This document shows positions 51,377-60,444 of a DNA stretch of 64,000 bases, piece by piece. Each line of letters begins with the position of its first letter. The first letter of the stretch is position 1. The notes beneath the pieces were generated by a model. It was not told the origin of the DNA and did not search any database. It saw nothing but the letters and a program-made list of their open reading frames with translations. A program made the translations under genes and the position numbers. The DNA comes from Cupriavidus sp. (lineage in GTDB: Bacteria; Pseudomonadota; Gammaproteobacteria; Burkholderiales; Burkholderiaceae): the NCBI GenBank assembly GCA_031180665.1, contig JAPSLP010000022.1, positions 1 to 64,000 of the forward strand, in the 5' to 3' direction.

Positions 51377-52690
51377 ATGTCCACCACCAGCAGTACTGTC
51401 GGCACCGGCGGCGCGTCGCTCGAACGCGCCGCGCGCCCGCTGACCGGTCAGGATTACAAGACCCTGTCCCTCGCCGCCCTGGGCGGCGCCCTCGAGTTCT
51501 ACGACTTCATCATCTTCGTCTTCTTCGCCACCGTGATCGGGCAGTTGTTCTTCCCGCCCTCGATCCCGGACTGGCTGCGGCAGTTGCAGACCTTCGGCAT
51601 CTTCGCCGCCGGCTATCTGGCGCGTCCGCTGGGCGGCATCATCATGGCCCACTTCGGCGACCTGCTCGGGCGCAAGAAGATGTTCACGCTGTCGATCCTG
51701 CTGATGTCGGTGCCCACGCTGCTGATGGGCCTGCTGCCGACCTACCATGCGATCGGCCTGCTGGCGCCTGTCGCGCTGCTGCTGCTGCGCGTGCTGCAAG
51801 GCGCCGCGGTCGGCGGCGAGGTCCCCGGCGCCTGGGTCTTCGTCTCGGAACACGTGCCCAACCGCCACGTCGGCTATGCCTGCGGCACGCTGACGGCAGG
51901 CCTGACCGCCGGCATCCTGCTCGGCTCTCTGGTGGCGACCGGCATCAACACGATCTTCACGCCGGAGCAGCTGACCGATTGGGGCTGGCGCGTGCCGTTC
52001 CTGCTGGGCGGCGTGTTCGGCATCGCATCGATGTATCTGCGCCGCTGGCTGCATGAAACGCCGGTGTTTGCCGAGCTGCAGCGCAAGAAGGCGCTGGCGG
52101 CCGAAATGCCGCTGAAGGCCGTGGTGCGCGATCACCGCGGCGCGGTGGCGGTATCGATGCTGCTGACGTGGATGCTGTCGGCCGGCATCGTCGTCGTGAT
52201 CCTGATGACGCCGACCTTCCTGCAGAAGCTCTATGGCTTCGACGCGCGCACGGCGCTGGTGGCCAACAGCGTGGCCACGCTGTGCCTGTCGATCGGCTGC
52301 GTGGTGGCCGGCGCGCTGGCCGACCGCATCGGCGCACGCCGCACGCTGTTCTTCGGCGGCCTGTTCCTGGCGGTCAGCAGCTATCTGTTCTACACGGTGA
52401 TCCATCAGCGCCCCGACCTGCTGCTGCCGCTCTATGCGCTGGCCGGCTTCGCGGTGGGCACCATCGGCGCGGTGCCGTTCGTGCTGGTCAACGCTTTCCC
52501 GGCGCATGTCCGCTTCTCGGGCCTGTCGTTCTCGTACAACCTGTCGTACGCGATCTTCGGCGGGCTGACGCCGATGGCGGTGACGCTGATGCTCAAGAAC
52601 GATCCGCTGGCCCCTGCGCACTATGTCGTCGCGCTGTGCGCGTTGGGCATGGTGACCGCGCTGTTCGCGCGCAAGCCCGCCAGGCTGTAA
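51377..52690 (+). CDS. MFS transporter, metabolite:H+ symporter (MHS) family
   Basis: A 437-residue, 12-helix symporter of the MHS family (relatives take up citrate, alpha-ketoglutarate, shikimate or proline/betaine). Signatures: LSLAALGGALEFYDFIIFVFFATVIGQLFFP in TM1, GYLARPLGGIIMAHFGDLLGRKKMFTLSILLMSVPTLLMGLLPTY (motif A), LLLRVLQGAAVGGEVPGAWVFVSEH and GWRVPFLLGGVFGIASMYLRRWLHETPVF. The substrate is not predictable. Single gene, divergent from DUF748; a GC-rich hairpin follows it. Confidence 0.9.
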   Translation: MSTTSSTVGTGGASLERAARPLTGQDYKTLSLAALGGALEFYDFIIFVFFATVIGQLFFPPSIPDWLRQLQTFGIFAAGYLARPLGGIIMAHFGDLLGRKKMFTLSILLMSVPTLLMGLLPTYHAIGLLAPVALLLLRVLQGAAVGGEVPGAWVFVSEHVPNRHVGYACGTLTAGLTAGILLGSLVATGINTIFTPEQLTDWGWRVPFLLGGVFGIASMYLRRWLHETPVFAELQRKKALAAEMPLKAVVRDHRGAVAVSMLLTWMLSAGIVVVILMTPTFLQKLYGFDARTALVANSVATLCLSIGCVVAGALADRIGARRTLFFGGLFLAVSSYLFYTVIHQRPDLLLPLYALAGFAVGTIGAVPFVLVNAFPAHVRFSGLSFSYNLSYAIFGGLTPMAVTLMLKNDPLAPAHYVVALCALGMVTALFARKPARL

Positions 52691-52707
52691 GCGAACCGGG
52701 CGCCGTT

Positions 52708-52731
52708 GCCCGGGGGCTGCGCCCCCCGGGC
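52708..52731. terminator. GC-rich hairpin between convergent MHS and esterase genes
   Basis: GCCCGGGGG (52708-52716) pairs with CCCCCGGGC (52723-52731) across a 6-nt loop in a 44-bp spacer between two 3' ends. No T-run on either side, so it may slow polymerase or protect mRNA ends rather than terminate efficiently. Confidence 0.45.
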
Positions 52732-52734
52732 GCC

Positions 52735-53871
52735 TTAACGGCGATGCTCGCGGAAGAACTCCCACATCAGCATGCTGGCCGCCGGTCCGGTGTCGCTGTG
52801 ATAGCGATAGGCGGGGTCGCCGCCGCTCCAGGCATGGCCGAGCCCCGCGACTTCGCATAGCTGCACGAGGTCGCGGCGCGAGTAGCCGAAGCGCGACTCG
52901 AGGTAGTGGCCGGCGGGCATGGCGGTGCCATCGCCTTCGCCGCGCGCGCGGCCGTGCTCGTGGCGCGTCGACGCGCCGGCAGCCAGCACCGGCTCACCGT
53001 CGCGACGCTCGCCGTCGACCCGATCCGGCAAGCGGTTGTAGGCCAGGAACTGCCGCGCCAGCAGGCGCGCATTGACGGGGTGCACCACCTCGTCCTGCAT
53101 GCCATGCAAGATCAGCGCCGGCATCGGCTTGCCAGCCAGCCCGATGCCGGCCGCGTCGAGCAAGGCCGCCGGCTCGGCCCGTGAGCCCTGCTGCATGGCC
53201 CGCAAGCCCGAGCGCGCCGAATCGGCGGCACCGACCACCACGCCGGAGTGCAGGCCGACCGCGGCGATGTTGTCCGGATAGCGCAAGGCCACCACGGCGG
53301 CCATCGCGGCACCCGCGGACAGGCCGGCCAAGTAGACCCGTTCAGGGCAGACATCGCGCCGCAGGGCCAGCGCGTCGATCAGCGCGGCGATCGCCTGCGC
53401 CTCGCGCGCGCCCTCGCTGGCGGCGAGGTCGAACCATTGCCAGCAGCGCTGCAGTTGCCGGCGCAGCGGCTGCTCGGCATAGGCGACCAGGAAACCCTCG
53501 CGCTCTGCCAGGGCATTCATGCGCGTGCCGGCCGCGAAGTCCTCGGCGGTCTGCCGGCAGCCATGCAGCATCACCACCAGCGGCAGCGGCCCGCTGTGCC
53601 GGCGCGACGGCTCGTAAAGCCAGTAGCTCAGTTGCGATACCAGCTCGCCAGGCATTGCCGGCAGCTTCAAGCGCCGCTGCGACCACTGGCCCGGCAGCGG
53701 ACCGGCGGGCAGCGCGAGCGGCGGGGGGACTCGTGTGCGGGCCGCCGGTGCCGCCGGACGCAGTCTCTGCAGTCGATCCAGCCAGCTGCCCAGGTGACGG
53801 GCCGACTGGCGGGGCAGCGTGCCGACCTGCCGCCACGGACGCTGCCAATTTCCCATCAAGCTTCTTGCCAT
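52735..53871 (-). CDS. PHB-depolymerase-family alpha/beta-hydrolase (esterase)
   Basis: A 378-residue alpha/beta-hydrolase of the poly(3-hydroxybutyrate) depolymerase/feruloyl-esterase family. The fold starts at PLPLVVMLHGCRQTAEDFAAGTRMNALAEREGFLVAYAEQ (oxyanion HGC), the nucleophile elbow is LAGLSAGAAMAA (GxSxG), the acid is likely Asp of LHGMQDEVVHPVN, and the His is in VAGLGHAWSGG. The leader of about 50 residues is Arg/Pro-rich without a clear signal peptide, so it is probably intracellular or leaves by another route. Substrate could be PHB oligomers, which Burkholderiaceae store, or other esters. Confidence 0.88.
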   Translation of the reverse strand: MARSLMGNWQRPWRQVGTLPRQSARHLGSWLDRLQRLRPAAPAARTRVPPPLALPAGPLPGQWSQRRLKLPAMPGELVSQLSYWLYEPSRRHSGPLPLVVMLHGCRQTAEDFAAGTRMNALAEREGFLVAYAEQPLRRQLQRCWQWFDLAASEGAREAQAIAALIDALALRRDVCPERVYLAGLSAGAAMAAVVALRYPDNIAAVGLHSGVVVGAADSARSGLRAMQQGSRAEPAALLDAAGIGLAGKPMPALILHGMQDEVVHPVNARLLARQFLAYNRLPDRVDGERRDGEPVLAAGASTRHEHGRARGEGDGTAMPAGHYLESRFGYSRRDLVQLCEVAGLGHAWSGGDPAYRYHSDTGPAASMLMWEFFREHRR

Positions 53872-54071
53872 GCGCGGATTGTGGAAGCGCGCGAACGCTT
53901 CGGTTCATTTTGCTGCGTTGCAGCATAGCACATGAAGTTGAACGCATTTCGCTTACCAATGTAGGACAGTGACTGACAGCACACCGGCAATCGGCTCGCT
54001 ATGGTTTCGCCATGGCGAACGGGCAGCCCGCCCGCACCGCCGTTCGAGGCGTCCTCGATACCGGTATCTTC

Positions 54072-54620
54072 ATGCGGAACTCGCTTTTGCTTTCGTTGCC
54101 CCACCCATGGCGCGCCGCCGCGCTGATCGCCTGTGCATCGTGGCCGGCCGTGGCCCAGCATGGCGACGCCGCCGCCTCGACCGCCGCGCCATCGAGCATG
54201 TCGGCGCTGGCCCGACTGCTGGTCGGCGTGGCCGATGGCCGGCCCACCGGCATGAACGGTGTGACGCGGCTGACCGGTTCCGGCAGCAGTACCGACGTGG
54301 CGCTGCGCAGCGCCTGCCGCGAGCTGACGCGTTCCGGCCCCATCCTGCTCGATAGCGCCACGCGTCTGGACGGCTGCCGCGGCGAAAGCGGCAAGCGCGT
54401 GGTCTTCCATCTGAATCTGGTTCGCTTCGACGCCTCCCGCGAGGGCACCGCGGGCTTCATGGCCAGCGCCACGCCGGCTCTGGTGCGCGGCATCTGCCGC
54501 AATCCCGATGTGCCGGTGCTGGGCCGCCTGGGCATCGCGCTGGTGTTTCGCTACACCGGCATCGGAGACCGGCCGGTCGGTGAGATTGCGATCGCGCCCG
54601 GCCGCTGCGAACAGGATTGA
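54072..54620 (+). CDS. Secreted hypothetical protein
   Basis: A 182-residue product with a signal peptide (MRNSLLLSLPHPWRAAALIACASWPAVAQ) if started at 54072; an upstream ATG at 54012 would bury the signal. The mature part has four cysteines (SACREL, DGCRGE, GICRNP, GRCEQD), probably two disulfides, and a compact beta pattern (RVVFHLNLVRFDA, VLGRLGIALVFRYTGIG). No family was recognised. It lies upstream of the sensor kinase on the same strand (185 bp before its likely start), so it may be a periplasmic partner of that system, but this is only proximity. Confidence 0.6.
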   Translation: MRNSLLLSLPHPWRAAALIACASWPAVAQHGDAAASTAAPSSMSALARLLVGVADGRPTGMNGVTRLTGSGSSTDVALRSACRELTRSGPILLDSATRLDGCRGESGKRVVFHLNLVRFDASREGTAGFMASATPALVRGICRNPDVPVLGRLGIALVFRYTGIGDRPVGEIAIAPGRCEQD

Positions 54621-54805
54621 TCGCGGCATCGGATTCCGGGCAACTCGTCCGATAGAACACCGTCCGCGTCGAACTGCGATAGTCGCGGCATGGCGCATTG
54701 GCTAGATTCCTCCGCTTCACCGTGTCCGTCCGGAGGTCGCCTCGATGCCATCCCCTCTTGCCAACCGCACGCTGTGCATGGCGGCGACGATGCGCCGGCC
54801 TGCCG

Positions 54806-57460
54806 ATGCAGCGCTCTGAGCGCCGGCTGTGCGGGCTGATGTCGTGCGGCTGCCTGCTGTGGGCGGCGCTGGTGGCAGCCGAGTTCGGGCGCACCCAGAC
54901 GCAGCGCGACGACACCGGTGCGGTGCGCGAGCGGCTCGCCGACACGCTGACCGGCGCCGAACGGCGCTGGCTGGCCGCGCATCCGGTGGTGCGCTACAGC
55001 GCGTCGCCGATCGGGGGACCGATGGCCTTCGTCGGCACTGGCGGGCACGCGGCCGGCATCGCCGTACAGACGCTGGAACAGGTCGGCCGCATCACCGGCT
55101 TGCGCTTCGAACCGGTCTGGCAGCAAGACCCCGCGGCCCGCGAAGCGGCGCTGCGCGACGGCACGGTGCTGCTGGTGCCGGCGGTGGCGGCGGACTCATC
55201 CGCGCCGCCCGATGCCGCCGCGATGCGCGAATCGGCACGCCGGACGCACCGGTTGCAGCCATCGCTGCCCTATCTGATCACGCCCTGGGTCATCACGACG
55301 CACGTCGCCAACGGCGCCATCCGCGACGCCGCCGGCCTGGCCGGCATGCGCATCGCCGTGCGCCGCAGCAGCCCGGGCCTGGCGGAGCGGCTTGCGCAGG
55401 TGCCCAACGCCACCATCATCCGCACCAGCTCCACGACCGAGGCCTACCGCATGGTTGCGCGCGGCCAGGCTGACGCCGCCGTCGACACGCTGACCTGTGC
55501 GCATTACATGGTCCGGTACGCCTTCGCGCCATGGCTGCGCGTGGCCGCTCCACTGGGCCCACAGCCTGCCGCGATCGGCTTTGGCGTCTCGCCAGCAGCG
55601 CCGCAACTGCGCATGATCCTGAACAAGGCGCTGGCCGCCATCCCGCCGACGCACTGGGACGCGCTTAAGGCCGACTGGGCGTCGGCGGCGCCGATGCCGG
55701 CCGCGGTGCGGGCGCCCGTGACAGCGCGACACCGACACCGACCATGGCTACTGACCTGCTCGCTCGGCACCATGCTGTGGATGACCGCAATGGGCGCATG
55801 CGCGGTCGCCCTGCATCGCCATGGCCGGCGTATCGCCCGCGCCGCCCACACGCTGCACCGGCGCCTGGGCAGCGCGCGCCCGGCCAGCCGCCGAGGCGCA
55901 GCCCGCATGCGAGCGTCGGCGGACGGGCGCCGCGCGCCCGTGCCTGGCGTTGGCGCAGCGTCTGGCGCTGCGTCCGGCGCATCGTCGGGCGCGGATCGCC
56001 TGGGCTTCCTGGCGACCATCTGCCATGAAATCCGTACACCGATGCACGCGGTGATCGGCATCCTCGACTTGCTGAAATACAAGACCGCGGTCCATGGCGA
56101 GGCTCGCCACTACATCGACACCGCGCACGATTGCGCCAAATCGCTGGTCGCCCTGGTCGGCGATCTGCTCGACATGGCGAAACTGGAGGCGGGCCGGATG
56201 GAAATCCGGCCCGAGCCGGTGCAGCTCGATACGCTGTTGCAGCAATGGGTCCATACATTCCGCCCGCTGGCATCATCGCGCGGTCTGCGTATCCGCCTGC
56301 ACCTTGGCGCGCTGCGGGCCCGGCGCCATCGGGCCGATCCGCAGCGGCTGCGGCAGGTCGTCGGCAATCTGCTCAGCAATGCGATCAAGTTCGGCGGCCA
56401 TGGCGACATCACGGTCAAGCTGGAGAGCGCGGGCGAGGACGTCAATCGGGAAACCGTGCGCATCGTGGTTCGCGACCGCGGCCCGGGCATCGCCGCGGAC
56501 CAGATGCCGCGGCTGTTCGAACCCTTCTACCGGGCCGCGGAAGCGGGCGGCACCAGCGGCACCGGCCTGGGCCTGTCGATCTCGCGGCAGCTCGCCCGAC
56601 AGATGGGCGGCGACCTCGAACTGATCAGCCGGCCGGGCCACGGCACGACGGCGGTGCTGACCCTGACGCTGGCCGCAGAGGCGTGCGCCGGACGCGCGCT
56701 GCGCGGCAACGGCCATCAGGCCGGCCGGCCCGCGATCGCGCCGCTGCACAAGGGCTATTGCGCGCTGATCGTCGATGACCACCCGGCGGGCAGGATGCTG
56801 CTGGCCCGCCAGCTGCGCCATCTGGGCGTGGAGGCAGTCGGTACCGGCGATGCGCACGAGGCGCTGGTGCGGTGCGCGGCGCCGGACGCCGCCTTCGATT
56901 TGGTGATCCTGGACTGCAATATGCCCGGGATGGACGGCTTCACACTGGCGCACAAGCTGCGCGCCCAGGAACGCGCCCTGGCACGGCCGCGCGTGCCCGT
57001 GCTCGGCTACAGCGCCGACGCCCGGCCGCATAATCGCCAGCAGGCCCTGGCAGCCGGCATGGACGATTGCCTGTTCAAGCCGATCGATCTCGACGCCCTC
57101 GGTCGCGCATTGCAACACTGGCTGGGCGACCGGCCAGGCGTGCGATGCGCCTCGACGACGTTCGGCGCGGCGACCGTCACGCCGGACTCCGATGCGGCGG
57201 TACGGGCCGCCTTGCTGGCCGGCAATACGGCAGACCTGGCCGCACTGCGGGTCGCGGTGGCCCGCGCCGACTGGCAGGCGGCTCACGCCGTCGCGCACCG
57301 TATCAAGGGTGCCGCCCGGCTGGTATCGGCCGATGCCGTTGCGCAGCGTTGCGAGGCCCTGGAGGCCGCATGCCGGGATGGTGATGCTGCCGGGGTCGCG
57401 GCCGCGATGGCGCAGCTGGTGCCGGCGCTGGCGCGGTGGGCGAGGACGCTGTCGAGCTGA
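54806..57460 (+). CDS. BvgS-like hybrid sensor histidine kinase
   Basis: An 884-residue phosphorelay sensor. Domains in order: N-terminal membrane signal (LCGLMSCGCLLWAALVAAEF), one periplasmic SBP_bac_3-type Venus flytrap domain (about 45-290; VRYSASPIGGPMAFVGTGGHAAGIAVQTLEQV), transmembrane helix (WLLTCSLGTMLWMTAMGACAVAL, about 310-332), HisKA (FLATICHEIRTPMHAVIGILDLL, phospho-His), HATPase (LLSNAIKFGG, DRGPGIAADQMPRLFEPF, GTGLGLSISRQ), receiver (LIVDDHPAGRM, LDCNMPGMDG with phospho-Asp, FKPID) and HPt (AHAVAHRIKGAARL). Relatives BvgS and EvgS usually have two flytrap domains; this one has one and no PAS. Its likely partner is the LuxR-type regulator 359 bp downstream. Confidence 0.92.
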   Translation: MQRSERRLCGLMSCGCLLWAALVAAEFGRTQTQRDDTGAVRERLADTLTGAERRWLAAHPVVRYSASPIGGPMAFVGTGGHAAGIAVQTLEQVGRITGLRFEPVWQQDPAAREAALRDGTVLLVPAVAADSSAPPDAAAMRESARRTHRLQPSLPYLITPWVITTHVANGAIRDAAGLAGMRIAVRRSSPGLAERLAQVPNATIIRTSSTTEAYRMVARGQADAAVDTLTCAHYMVRYAFAPWLRVAAPLGPQPAAIGFGVSPAAPQLRMILNKALAAIPPTHWDALKADWASAAPMPAAVRAPVTARHRHRPWLLTCSLGTMLWMTAMGACAVALHRHGRRIARAAHTLHRRLGSARPASRRGAARMRASADGRRAPVPGVGAASGAASGASSGADRLGFLATICHEIRTPMHAVIGILDLLKYKTAVHGEARHYIDTAHDCAKSLVALVGDLLDMAKLEAGRMEIRPEPVQLDTLLQQWVHTFRPLASSRGLRIRLHLGALRARRHRADPQRLRQVVGNLLSNAIKFGGHGDITVKLESAGEDVNRETVRIVVRDRGPGIAADQMPRLFEPFYRAAEAGGTSGTGLGLSISRQLARQMGGDLELISRPGHGTTAVLTLTLAAEACAGRALRGNGHQAGRPAIAPLHKGYCALIVDDHPAGRMLLARQLRHLGVEAVGTGDAHEALVRCAAPDAAFDLVILDCNMPGMDGFTLAHKLRAQERALARPRVPVLGYSADARPHNRQQALAAGMDDCLFKPIDLDALGRALQHWLGDRPGVRCASTTFGAATVTPDSDAAVRAALLAGNTADLAALRVAVARADWQAAHAVAHRIKGAARLVSADAVAQRCEALEAACRDGDAAGVAAAMAQLVPALARWARTLSS

Positions 57461-57819
57461 GGGAGCGTGCCGACGGGAACCAGCCCACCCGCCTGGCCGC
57501 CGATCGCGTTTTGAGACCCGCGTTTTGAGACTGGTCTTATCCCTTCGCGCGCCCTTCCCCGCTAATCTGGCGGGGCATTGCAGCGCTTTCCGACTATTTC
57601 CCGTTTTTGGTCTGGGGGTGGGCATGCGCGCTGTCGCTGTGTCGAGCCGTCGTCGTCCCGTCCGTATCTCCTTTGTGTTACCGGCCTCCCGATACAGATC
57701 CGACGCGCTTTGCGCCGCACGGCATTTGTCGCGCGGCGCTTCTTTTCCGATGGACCGCACGCCCCGGGCACCAGCCGCGCTCTGCAATGCTGCTCGGCAA
57801 GCGGCGCAGGAGCAATGGC
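57461..57819. other. Spacer between the sensor kinase and its regulator, with a direct repeat
   Basis: A 359-bp gap without a conserved gene. CGCGTTTTGAGAC occurs twice, at 57505-57517 and 57519-57531. A weak hairpin (GCGCCGC 57712-57718, GCGGCGC 57733-57739) is followed by TTCTTTT and could attenuate transcription into the regulator gene. A separate promoter for the regulator is therefore likely. Confidence 0.5.
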
Positions 57820-58491
57820 ATGGCACTGAACATCGTCGTCGCGGACGACCACCCCGCGATCTCCCTGGCGATCCGTAGCGTTCTGCAGGGGCACGCCGGC
57901 TGGCAAGTCTGCGCCGACGTGACGACGCCCGAGGCATTGTTTCGGGCCATCGCGAGCTGTACGCCGGACGTCGTGGTCACCGACTACCACATGCCCGGCG
58001 GCCAGGCGAAGGATGGATTGCGGATGCTCGGCCAGATGCGACGGCAGCATCCGCAGATGCGCGTGGTGGTGCTGACGATGATGACCAACCCGCTGATCCT
58101 GCGCGCCATCGCCGAGGTGCCGGTGCAAGGCATCCTGTTGAAGGATTCGCCGCTCGACGAGCTGGTCCATACCCTGGTCCAGGTCGAGCGCGGCCAGACC
58201 TATATCGGCAAATCGGCGGCGCGCATTCTGGCGGAATCGAGTGCGCGCTACCCCTGCGCGGAGGAGCGGGCCGGCATTGGCAGCCTGTCGGTACGGGAAA
58301 CGGAGGTGCTGCGGCTCTATCTGAGCGGCAAATCGGTGACTCAGATCGCCACGGCCTTGAGCCGCAGCGTCAAGACCATCAGCCGGCAGAAGAACTGCGC
58401 GATGCAAAAGCTGGGGGCCAGCAACGACAGGGAACTGTTCGACTTCGCCGCCCGCCAGGATTTGATGCTGCCGCAGCCGTCGGCGGGTTAG
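57820..58491 (+). CDS. BvgA/EvgA-like response regulator (LuxR-type)
   Basis: A 223-residue NarL/FixJ-type regulator. The receiver starts ALNIVVADDHPAISLAIRSVLQ (acidic pocket DDH), with phospho-acceptor Asp in DVVVTDYHMPGGQ, Thr/Ser switch region VVLTMMTNP and conserved Lys in GILLKDSPLDELV. The GerE/LuxR helix-turn-helix is LSVRETEVLRLYLSGKSVTQIATALSRSVKTISRQKNCAMQKLGA. SRQKNCAMQKLG is the BvgA/RcsB-like variant of the recognition helix. The start at 57820 is supported by GCAGGAG 6 bases upstream. It presumably receives phosphate from the upstream hybrid kinase via its HPt domain. Confidence 0.92.
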   Translation: MALNIVVADDHPAISLAIRSVLQGHAGWQVCADVTTPEALFRAIASCTPDVVVTDYHMPGGQAKDGLRMLGQMRRQHPQMRVVVLTMMTNPLILRAIAEVPVQGILLKDSPLDELVHTLVQVERGQTYIGKSAARILAESSARYPCAEERAGIGSLSVRETEVLRLYLSGKSVTQIATALSRSVKTISRQKNCAMQKLGASNDRELFDFAARQDLMLPQPSAG

Positions 58492-58518
58492 CCGACGGCG
58501 TACGGAGGGGATGCGCCC

Positions 58519-60039
58519 TTATTCGGCGGAGCGTGGCGCCGCGATGACCGGCGACACGGCGGGTTCGCCGCCATCCTGGTCGTCTCCCGGGCGGCGCTGC
58601 TTGCCGCCGGCCGCGCGCTGCTCCCAGAAGACCGCGTTATCGATGCCAAGCGGACCGGGCACGAAGTTCGGGTCGATGCCCTGCCGCTTCTGCGCCTCGT
58701 AGTCGCGCAGTGCCTTCAGCGCAGGCTTCTGCAGGATCACGATCGCGACGATGTTGAGCCATGCCATCAGGCCCACGCCGATATCGCCCAGCGCCCATGC
58801 CAGCGTCGCGGTGCGCACGCAGCCGTACAGCGTGGCGGCCAGGATTGCGACCTTCAGCAGGAACACCATCCACGGGCGGTGAATCTTGCGGTTGATATAC
58901 GCGACGTTCGTTTCGGCGATGTAGTAGTACGCGACGATGGTCGTGAATGCGAAGAAGAACAGCGCGATCGCGACGAAGGCCGCGCCGAAGCCCGGCAGCA
59001 CGCTTTCGACCGCATGCTGGGTGAAGCCGGGGCCCGCCTCCACGCCGGCCAGCCCGGTGTGCAGCGCTTCCTTGGCAGGGCCGACCACGTTGTAGGCTCC
59101 GGTGATCAGGATCATGAAGGCCGTCGCCGAGCAGACGAACAGCGTGTCGACATAGATCGAGAACGCCTGCACCAGGCCTTGCTTGGCCGGATGCGAGACT
59201 TCGGCGGCCGCCGATGGGTGGGGGCCGGTACCCTGGCCGGCTTCGTTCGAGTAGACGCCGCGCTTGACGCCCCACTGGATCGCCAGGCCCAGCACCGCGC
59301 CGAAGGCCGATTCCAGTCCGAAGGCGCTACGCAGGATCAGGCTCATGACCTCGGGCAGCTTGCCGATATTGAGTGCGATGATCACGCAGGCCACCAGGAT
59401 GTAGCCCAGCGCCATGAACGGCACCACGATCTCGGCGAACCTGGCGATGCGCTTGACGCCGCCGAAGATGATCAGGCCCAGCAGGATCACCAGCACCGCA
59501 CCGGTCACCGCCGGGTCGATGCCGAACGAATTGGTCATGCCGGCCGCGATGCTGTTCGACTGCACGCCGGGCATCAGCACACCGCACGCCACAATCGTGG
59601 CCAGCGCGAAGATCCAGGCGTACCACTTGGTGCCCAGGCCTTTCTCGATGTAGTAGGCCGGGCCGCCGCGATACTGGCCGTCCACCTCTTCCTTGTAGAT
59701 CTGCGCCAGCGTCGATTCGACGAACGCCGTGCTCGCGCCCAGGAAGGCCATCACCCACATCCAGAACACCGCGCCCGGACCGCCGAAGGTAATGGCGGTC
59801 GCCACGCCGGCGATATTGCCGGTGCCGACCCGTCCCGACAGCGACATCGCCAGGGCCTGGAAGGAACTGACGCCCTGCGCCGAGGACTTGCCGTCCAGCA
59901 TCAGGCGGATCATGCCGAAGAAGTGGCGCACCTGGGCGAACCGGGTGCGGATCGAGAAATACAGGCCGACACCCAGGCACAGATAGATCAGTGCCGAGCT
60001 CCAGATGATGCCGTTGATGGCATCGACAATTTCGTTCAT
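58519..60039 (-). CDS. Alanine/glycine:cation symporter (AGCS family)
   Basis: A 506-residue, about 11-helix inner-membrane symporter that couples Na+ or H+ to alanine or glycine uptake. AGCS signatures: SSFQALAMSLSGRVGTGNIAGVATAITFGGPGAVFWMWVMAFLGASTAFVESTLAQIYK, the GVKRGVYSNEAGQGTGPHPSAAAEVSHPAKQGLVQAF motif and VFWEQ near the C-terminus. Length is normal with a polar Gly/Asp-rich tail. It is convergent with the BvgA-like gene (27-bp gap) and has a 405-bp upstream region. A glycine riboswitch, common before such genes, was looked for and not found. Confidence 0.95.
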   Translation of the reverse strand: MNEIVDAINGIIWSSALIYLCLGVGLYFSIRTRFAQVRHFFGMIRLMLDGKSSAQGVSSFQALAMSLSGRVGTGNIAGVATAITFGGPGAVFWMWVMAFLGASTAFVESTLAQIYKEEVDGQYRGGPAYYIEKGLGTKWYAWIFALATIVACGVLMPGVQSNSIAAGMTNSFGIDPAVTGAVLVILLGLIIFGGVKRIARFAEIVVPFMALGYILVACVIIALNIGKLPEVMSLILRSAFGLESAFGAVLGLAIQWGVKRGVYSNEAGQGTGPHPSAAAEVSHPAKQGLVQAFSIYVDTLFVCSATAFMILITGAYNVVGPAKEALHTGLAGVEAGPGFTQHAVESVLPGFGAAFVAIALFFFAFTTIVAYYYIAETNVAYINRKIHRPWMVFLLKVAILAATLYGCVRTATLAWALGDIGVGLMAWLNIVAIVILQKPALKALRDYEAQKRQGIDPNFVPGPLGIDNAVFWEQRAAGGKQRRPGDDQDGGEPAVSPVIAAPRSAE

Positions 60040-60444
60040 GGCGAATCTCCGAGTCGGGTTCGGGCGAGATGGTGCCCGTCATGTCGGCGGTCGAGTCGCC
60101 TCGGGGTCGAGGCAAAACCGCCCCCCTGGAAAAAGGCGTAACCATACCGCAACCCTTCGTTTTTCCCCCACCTAGGGAGAACCCGGACTCGTCGTCCGAA
60201 ACGAGGCCTGGCGCGTTGTGGATGCAGGATCGTGCACCACGAGCGGGCATGATCGACGGGATCGTAAGTGCCTGAAATTGTGTCGACGGGAAACAAAAGT
60301 CGGCACTGGCAGGCGGTTTTTACGTCACCGAACCACAAGTTACACAACTGTTTCATGTCGCCGCCGCCGAGGCCGGCCGCAGGCCCAATCGTGCGTCGTA
60401 ACCTGAACGCTCCCCTACCGCTCCAATGGATGCAGAGGAAATTC
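60040..60444. other. 405-bp divergent region upstream of the AGCS symporter
   Basis: Between the symporter and the HAD-like gene. A small perfect hairpin, GCCTCG-gggt-CGAGGC, lies at 60098-60113. No tandem glycine-aptamer core could be traced on the minus strand. The plus-strand part from about 60285 is more AT-rich and probably holds the promoter of the HAD-like gene. Confidence 0.5.

Noticed and set aside
57712..57746. Strong terminator between kinase and regulator.
   Set aside because: The stem is only 7 bp with a 14-nt loop and an interrupted T-run, so it is mentioned as a weak attenuator candidate but not listed as a terminator.
60040..60300. Glycine riboswitch upstream of the AGCS symporter.
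   Set aside because: The region was read on the minus strand for the paired glycine-aptamer cores and none could be traced; only a small hairpin at 60098-60113 is present.
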